The notes below the pieces were generated by a model. It was given only the letters and a program-made list of their open reading frames with translations, was not told where the DNA came from and ran no database searches. 10,118 nucleotides of DNA from Anaerolineae bacterium (lineage in GTDB: Bacteria; Chloroflexota; Anaerolineae; UBA1429), in assembly GCA_016928125.1 (NCBI GenBank), contig JAFGLK010000561.1, positions 1 to 10,118 on the forward strand, read 5' to 3'. The stretch's first letter is position 1, and the number at the start of each line of letters is the position of its first letter. Below are positions 7,231-10,118 of this stretch, piece after piece. The position numbers and the translations under genes are program-made.

Positions 7231-7899
7231 ATGGCTAGAAAGGTCCTGACCGAAAGCTTTTCAGCGCCCCTCGACGGTGCGACGAGCGCCAGGATCGACA
7301 TCCACGCCGGCGATGGCAACCTGACGATCGACAGCTTGACTGGCAGCGAGCAGGCGCTGGCCAGCGGCCTGCTGGAGTACCTGGAGAAGCAAGGCCCGCC
7401 CACCCGCATCCTGGACGCGAACGGCGGCCGGGCCACCCTCAGGCTGAAAGCGGGCCGCGGCGCCCAGCCCTGGTTTCGTTTGCCCTGGGCGGCCTGTAAT
7501 GGAGCCACCCAGTGGCAGGTGCACATCCATCCCGCGGTCTCGTCCGACCTTACGGCGCATAGCGATGGCGGCAACGTCAGGCTGGACCTGGCGGGCCTGG
7601 CGGTCACCCGGGTGTCGGCCGACACCGGCGGAGGCAACGTGGAGGTGGTGCTGCCCGACTCTCCGGCCGACGTGAGCGTGCTGGCCAAGACCGGCGCGGG
7701 CAATGTGCGCGTTCTTGTCCCGAGCGGCATGGCAGCCAGGATCCACGCAACCAGCGGGCTGGGCACAGTGATCGTGGATCCGCGCTTCAGTCAGACGGGC
7801 AAAGGCACGTACCAGTCGCCCGACTATGAGGACGCCGCCGACCGGGTCGAGCTCACGGCCCACAGCGGTGCGGGCAATGTAAGCGTGAAGACCGAATAG
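7231..7899 (+). CDS. Toast-rack/DUF4097-like protein without signal peptide (paralogue 2)
   Basis: A 222-residue protein that is a tandem duplicate of the preceding lipoprotein's mature domain, aligning from residue 4 to the end. It keeps every repeat of the form G-x-G-N-x-x-V, the central P-W-A-A-C-N-G-A-T-x-W-Q segment and the C-terminal A-H-S-G-A-G-N-V-S-V. It begins M-A-R-K-V-L-T directly at the domain border, with no hydrophobic leader, so as read it stays in the cytoplasm. The upstream frame has no earlier ATG that would add a signal. AAGGAG ends 8 bases before the ATG. An out-of-frame ATG at 7223 directly abuts that site and leads to a stop after 8 codons, so it was not chosen. It lies 43 bases after paralogue 1 and 53 bases before the ICMT-like gene, within the same operon. 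Its function is unknown; it might partner with the exported copy or bind a cytoplasmic ligand. Confidence 0.82.
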   Translation: MARKVLTESFSAPLDGATSARIDIHAGDGNLTIDSLTGSEQALASGLLEYLEKQGPPTRILDANGGRATLRLKAGRGAQPWFRLPWAACNGATQWQVHIHPAVSSDLTAHSDGGNVRLDLAGLAVTRVSADTGGGNVEVVLPDSPADVSVLAKTGAGNVRVLVPSGMAARIHATSGLGTVIVDPRFSQTGKGTYQSPDYEDAADRVELTAHSGAGNVSVKTE

Positions 7900-7952
7900 C
7901 CGCTGCCCAAACAGCCCGACTTTCAACTCAAACAACAAGGAGATGCGTTGCG

Positions 7953-8450
7953 ATGAAGAGCCTGAAAAATGAACGTGGCCTGAACATCGTGGGGCAGGGC
8001 GGCAAGATCATCCTCTTTATGCTGCCGTCGTTGATTGCGGCGATACTGATCCATACGTATCTGCCCCAGGTTGCCGCATTGCCCGAGAGCATCCGGTTTA
8101 TCAAGCCGGTGGGATATGTGTTGCTCGCCCCCGGGCTCATCCTCTGGGGAGCCGCAGTCCTCCAGTTGTTGACGGGCTTTTCCCAGGGCAAGCTCGTCAC
8201 CCGCGGCGCCTATGGCGTCGTGCGCAATCCGATCTACTCCAGCGCGACCTTTTTCATCTTGCCGGCCATCGCGCTGATCACGTTGACCTGGGTCTATCTC
8301 GTGCCCTCGGTCTTTCTCTACGTGGGCGTGACGATCTTTATCGGCACGGAGGAGAGGCAACTCACGCAGGTTTTCGGCACGGAATACGAAAGCTATCTGG
8401 CACGGGTAGATCGGCTGATCCCGTTCAGGAAACCTCGTCTGCAGATGTGA
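7953..8450 (+). CDS. Integral membrane methyltransferase, ICMT/PEMT-like (isoprenylcysteine carboxyl methyltransferase family)
   Basis: A 165-residue protein with about four hydrophobic segments (roughly 19-36, 52-73, 96-112 and 113-131). After the second comes R-G-A-Y-G-V-V-R-N-P-I-Y at 84-95, and after the last comes E133-E134, F-G-T-E-Y-E-S-Y at 141-148 and R-L-I-P-F at 154-158. This order is diagnostic of the ICMT/phospholipid methyltransferase fold (PF04140/PF04191), where the conserved C-terminal part binds SAM and the active site faces the membrane. Bacterial members are seldom characterised. Possible substrates are lipids or small hydrophobic molecules, and nothing here narrows that down. 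AAGGAG is 10 bases before the ATG, in a 15-base leader identical to that of the preceding gene. The stop overlaps a GTG of the next frame, but that gene more likely starts at 8492. Confidence 0.88.
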   Translation: MKSLKNERGLNIVGQGGKIILFMLPSLIAAILIHTYLPQVAALPESIRFIKPVGYVLLAPGLILWGAAVLQLLTGFSQGKLVTRGAYGVVRNPIYSSATFFILPAIALITLTWVYLVPSVFLYVGVTIFIGTEERQLTQVFGTEYESYLARVDRLIPFRKPRLQM

Positions 8451-8477
8451 TTCGCCACAAGCCCGTCTGGGCAGTGA

Positions 8478-8485
8478 AAGGGAGG
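8478..8485 (+). promoter_or_regulatory. Ribosome binding site of the soluble methyltransferase gene
   Basis: AAGGGAGG, 6 bases before the ATG at 8492. It favours that start over the in-frame GTG at 8447, which overlaps the previous stop (GTGA) but has only a weak leader. Confidence 0.65.
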
Positions 8486-8491
8486 CCCTGC

Positions 8492-9367
8492 ATGTCGGCC
8501 ACAACGCTGGACTCCGCCGCGAGGCTACTGTATTGCCTGGAACCTCTGCGACGCCCCATCCTGCAGGCGATTATCGCCGCTTGCCATCTGTCCCGCGGAA
8601 GTTGGGGGCTGGATGTGGGATGTGGGATCGGGCTCCAGGCCGTGCAGCTGGCGCAGGCGGTGGGGCCTCAAGGGCATGTCATTGGCCTGGATGCCTCTGC
8701 CTCCCACCTGGAGGTTGCCAGGGCATTGGTCGGCCAGGCTGGCCTGGCCGATCGCGTGTCGTTCCAGCAGGGGCGCTGGGACCAGATTCCCTGCGAGGAC
8801 GGATCGTTCGACTGGGTCTGGAGCATGGACGCAGCCGGATATGCGCCAGATGGCGCCCTGACGATCATCCGGGAGCTGGCTCGGGTGATCAGCCCAGGGG
8901 GCAGGCTGATCTTGGGCTACTGGTCCTCGCAGTGCCTGCTCCCAGGCTACCCGGCCTTGGAGGCGCGCCTGAACGCCAGTCCGGCGGGCATCGCGCCCTT
9001 TCAAGCCGACGGCCGACCGGAAACGCACTTTCTGAACACCCTCGGCTGGCTGCGGACCATCGGTCTGGCGGACCGACGCGTGGAGACCTTTGTTCGAACC
9101 GTGTCCGCCCCTCTGGATCCCGACGTGCGAGATGCGCTGACCCAACTGCTTGCGATGCGCTGGGGAACGGCGGAGGCGGGGGTTTCTCCGGAGGACTGGC
9201 GCGAATACCTGCGTCTCTGCCAGGCCGGATCGCCCGACTTGGTGCTCAATTCACCGGACTATGTTGCGTTCTTTACCCATTCCGTGTTCTCCGGGGCGGT
9301 TCCCGATAGAGATCGCCATGGGCGCAAAGTAGCCATTTCAGCTCAGTGCAGAGGAGGACATCCCTAA
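8492..9367 (+). CDS. Class I SAM-dependent methyltransferase
   Basis: A 291-residue soluble enzyme. Motif I is L-D-V-G-C-G-I-G at 40-47, the acidic residue ending strand 2 is D67 in I-G-L-D, strand 4 contains G-S-F-D-W-V-W-S-M-D at 104-113, and the post-motif R-V-I-S-P-G-G-R-L-I is at 131-140. Together these give a complete Rossmann methyltransferase fold (Methyltransf_11/25 type) in the first 145 residues. The remaining half is less conserved and probably binds the substrate, which I cannot name. There is no membrane segment. Start chosen on AAGGGAGG; a GTG at 8447, overlapping the ICMT-like stop, would add 15 residues and cannot be excluded. The stop TAA shares its last base with the ATG of the following gene (TAATG), so translation is coupled. 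Two methyltransferases of different folds in a row suggest related chemistry on one product or on membrane components, which is inference. Confidence 0.88.
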   Translation: MSATTLDSAARLLYCLEPLRRPILQAIIAACHLSRGSWGLDVGCGIGLQAVQLAQAVGPQGHVIGLDASASHLEVARALVGQAGLADRVSFQQGRWDQIPCEDGSFDWVWSMDAAGYAPDGALTIIRELARVISPGGRLILGYWSSQCLLPGYPALEARLNASPAGIAPFQADGRPETHFLNTLGWLRTIGLADRRVETFVRTVSAPLDPDVRDALTQLLAMRWGTAEAGVSPEDWREYLRLCQAGSPDLVLNSPDYVAFFTHSVFSGAVPDRDRHGRKVAISAQCRGGHP

Positions 9368-10094
9368 TGAACAGCAAACGAACCCAAATGCCGGCTATCA
9401 GGCACGGGAGCGAGGCGTGTCAGAGAGCGTGGTGGAGCTACCTGCTCTGGGTGCTTGTGACGGGGATTCTGGGCTTGGCGGTGCCGGCGATATTCTCCGG
9501 GCTGCTGCGCCTTCCGCGCAGCGTGTATCTGATGCCCTATTTCGTGTTGGCTGGTCTGCTGGTCTGCTGCTCTACGGCTATTGGCGCCATCGCCATATCC
9601 GTATCGGCGCGAGCCTTCGGGGCCACTGGGTATGGGGCATTCTCGGAGCGGTCATCGCTGGCTTCTTTGGCAGCCGAACAGTGCTCATGCAACCCTCATC
9701 CCCCGCGCCCCAAGGCTTGCAGTTGGTCTTTGACCTTGCGTGGCCGGGCCTGGCCTATGGCACGATTGATGCTCTCTTCCTGTCGATTCTCCCCTTATCG
9801 GCCACCTCGCAGGCTCTTGCCGCACTGGGCTGGACCAATCGCTGGTGGGAGCGAATGGCCGTAGGGGCTCTGGCCTTGGTCGCGAGCCTGCTCATCATCG
9901 CGGTCTACCATCTCGGTTATCCCGAGTTTCGCGGTCCCCAGGTGGGCCTGGTGGTCGTTGGTGTGGGCATTCAGAGTTTGCTGACGGTGCTGGCTGGCAA
10001 TCCCATGGTGGTGCTGCTGGGACACATCGCCATGCACGTCACGGCTGTAGTGTATGGCCTCAACAGTGTGAGCCAGTTGCCGCCGCACTACTAG
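9367..10094 (+). pseudogene. Polytopic membrane protein gene split by a +8 frameshift
   Basis: The ATG at 9367 shares one base with the preceding stop. It opens a frame with clear membrane segments (W-W-S-Y-L-L-W-V-L at 22-30 onward, and L-M-P-Y-F-V-L-A-G-L-L at 55-65). After about 9570 this frame becomes non-hydrophobic, Cys-, Ser- and Pro-rich, and stops at 9864. A second frame, open to the TAG at 10094, carries the continuing hydrophobic protein: W-V-W-G-I-L-G-A-V-I-A-G-F-F, later A-L-A-L-V-A-S-L-L-I-I-A-V, then G-H-I-A-M-H-V-T-A-V and a terminal L-P-P-H-Y. The break coincides with a tandem octamer at 9550-9569. Dropping one 8-base copy joins the halves as L-A-G-L-L-L-Y-G-Y-W in a continuous 239-residue protein. 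About six membrane segments are expected. The family is not recognised; the His-containing segments faintly recall CPBP-type membrane proteins, with low confidence. It may be a real mutation, phase variation or an assembly error. Confidence 0.75.
9550..9569 (+). repeat. Short tandem octamer (2.5 copies) at the frameshift point
   Basis: The octamer GCTGGTCT occurs twice in a row, followed by GCTG, so bases 9550-9569 have exact period 8. Eight is not a multiple of three, so gain or loss of a unit shifts the frame. This is exactly the site where the membrane-protein coding signal changes frame. Confidence 0.85.
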
Positions 10095-10118
10095 CTGGCC
10101 GCACGATGGAACAGAAAC

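Larger units (their letters stand above)
6528..7899 (+). repeat. Tandem gene duplication (two toast-rack copies, 712-base offset)
   Basis: The segment 6528-7187 and the segment 7240-7899 align codon for codon without a gap at a constant 712-base offset. By hand count about 145 of 219 residues are identical, roughly two thirds. Some DNA stretches are nearly unchanged, such as the one starting at 6849 and 7561, where 24 bases match, one differs and 17 more match. The signal-peptide region of copy 1 (6420-6527) is not part of the repeat. Confidence 0.9.

Noticed and set aside
6312..7766. 484-codon open frame on the minus strand across both toast-rack genes
   Set aside because: Its apparent internal similarity only mirrors the duplicated genes on the other strand. 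The plus-strand genes have ribosome binding sites, repeats and a signal peptide.
7943..7972. Mini reading frame (ATG at 7943, nine codons) ahead of the ICMT-like gene, with a similar one at 7223 ahead of paralogue 2
   Set aside because: Each ATG directly abuts the AAGGAG element, leaving no spacing for initiation, so a leader peptide is unlikely.
8533..9309. 258-codon plus-strand frame inside the methyltransferase gene
   Set aside because: The overlapping frame contains complete SAM-binding motifs, whereas this one is Gly/Arg/Pro-rich with no motif.
10106..10118. ATG near the right edge as a possible start of the next gene
   Set aside because: Only four codons are visible and no ribosome binding site precedes it, so it cannot be supported.

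Overview
The window is a G+C-rich bacterial chromosomal segment with tightly packed genes, Shine-Dalgarno leaders of the AGGAGG type and several stop/start overlaps. The gene content (a NarL-type soluble sensor kinase with stacked PAS and GAF domains, DUF362 protein, toast-rack domain proteins, ICMT-like membrane methyltransferase) resembles an environmental Chloroflexota genome, possibly Anaerolineae. That assignment is inference from gene style; no marker gene is present. There are no rRNA, tRNA, CRISPR or transposase genes.

Layout. (1) Minus strand, 1-1357: a DUF362 protein with four C-terminal cysteines, followed 7 bases later by the first 49 codons of a sulfotransferase that runs off the left edge. 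(2) A 225-base divergent intergenic region (1358-1582) with one sigma70-like promoter facing each way. (3) Plus strand, 1583-5457: a two-gene two-component system, a 1068-residue soluble histidine kinase (three PAS, two GAF, HisKA_3, HATPase) overlapping by 4 bases a NarL/FixJ-type response regulator, closed by a clear intrinsic terminator at 5507-5534. (4) Plus strand, 5626-10094: a probable six-gene operon. In order it holds an iron-sulfur-type flavoprotein, a predicted toast-rack lipoprotein, a tandem paralogue of it without a signal peptide, an ICMT/PEMT-like integral membrane methyltransferase, a soluble SAM methyltransferase, and a polytopic membrane protein whose reading frame is broken.

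The two most notable points are in the last operon. The toast-rack pair is a gapless duplication at a fixed 712-base offset in which only the first copy has an export signal. The final membrane-protein gene is split into two frames exactly at an imperfect 2.5-copy tandem octamer (9550-9569), and removing one 8-base copy restores a single 239-codon frame. That looks like a slippage mutation, a phase-variable switch or an assembly error.

How the genes may work together: the kinase and regulator form a complete cytoplasmic signalling pair whose target cannot be read from the window. The 5626-10094 cluster has a cell-envelope flavour (lipoprotein, two membrane proteins, two methyltransferases, one redox flavoprotein). 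It could be an envelope modification or stress module, but no substrate is indicated by the sequence.
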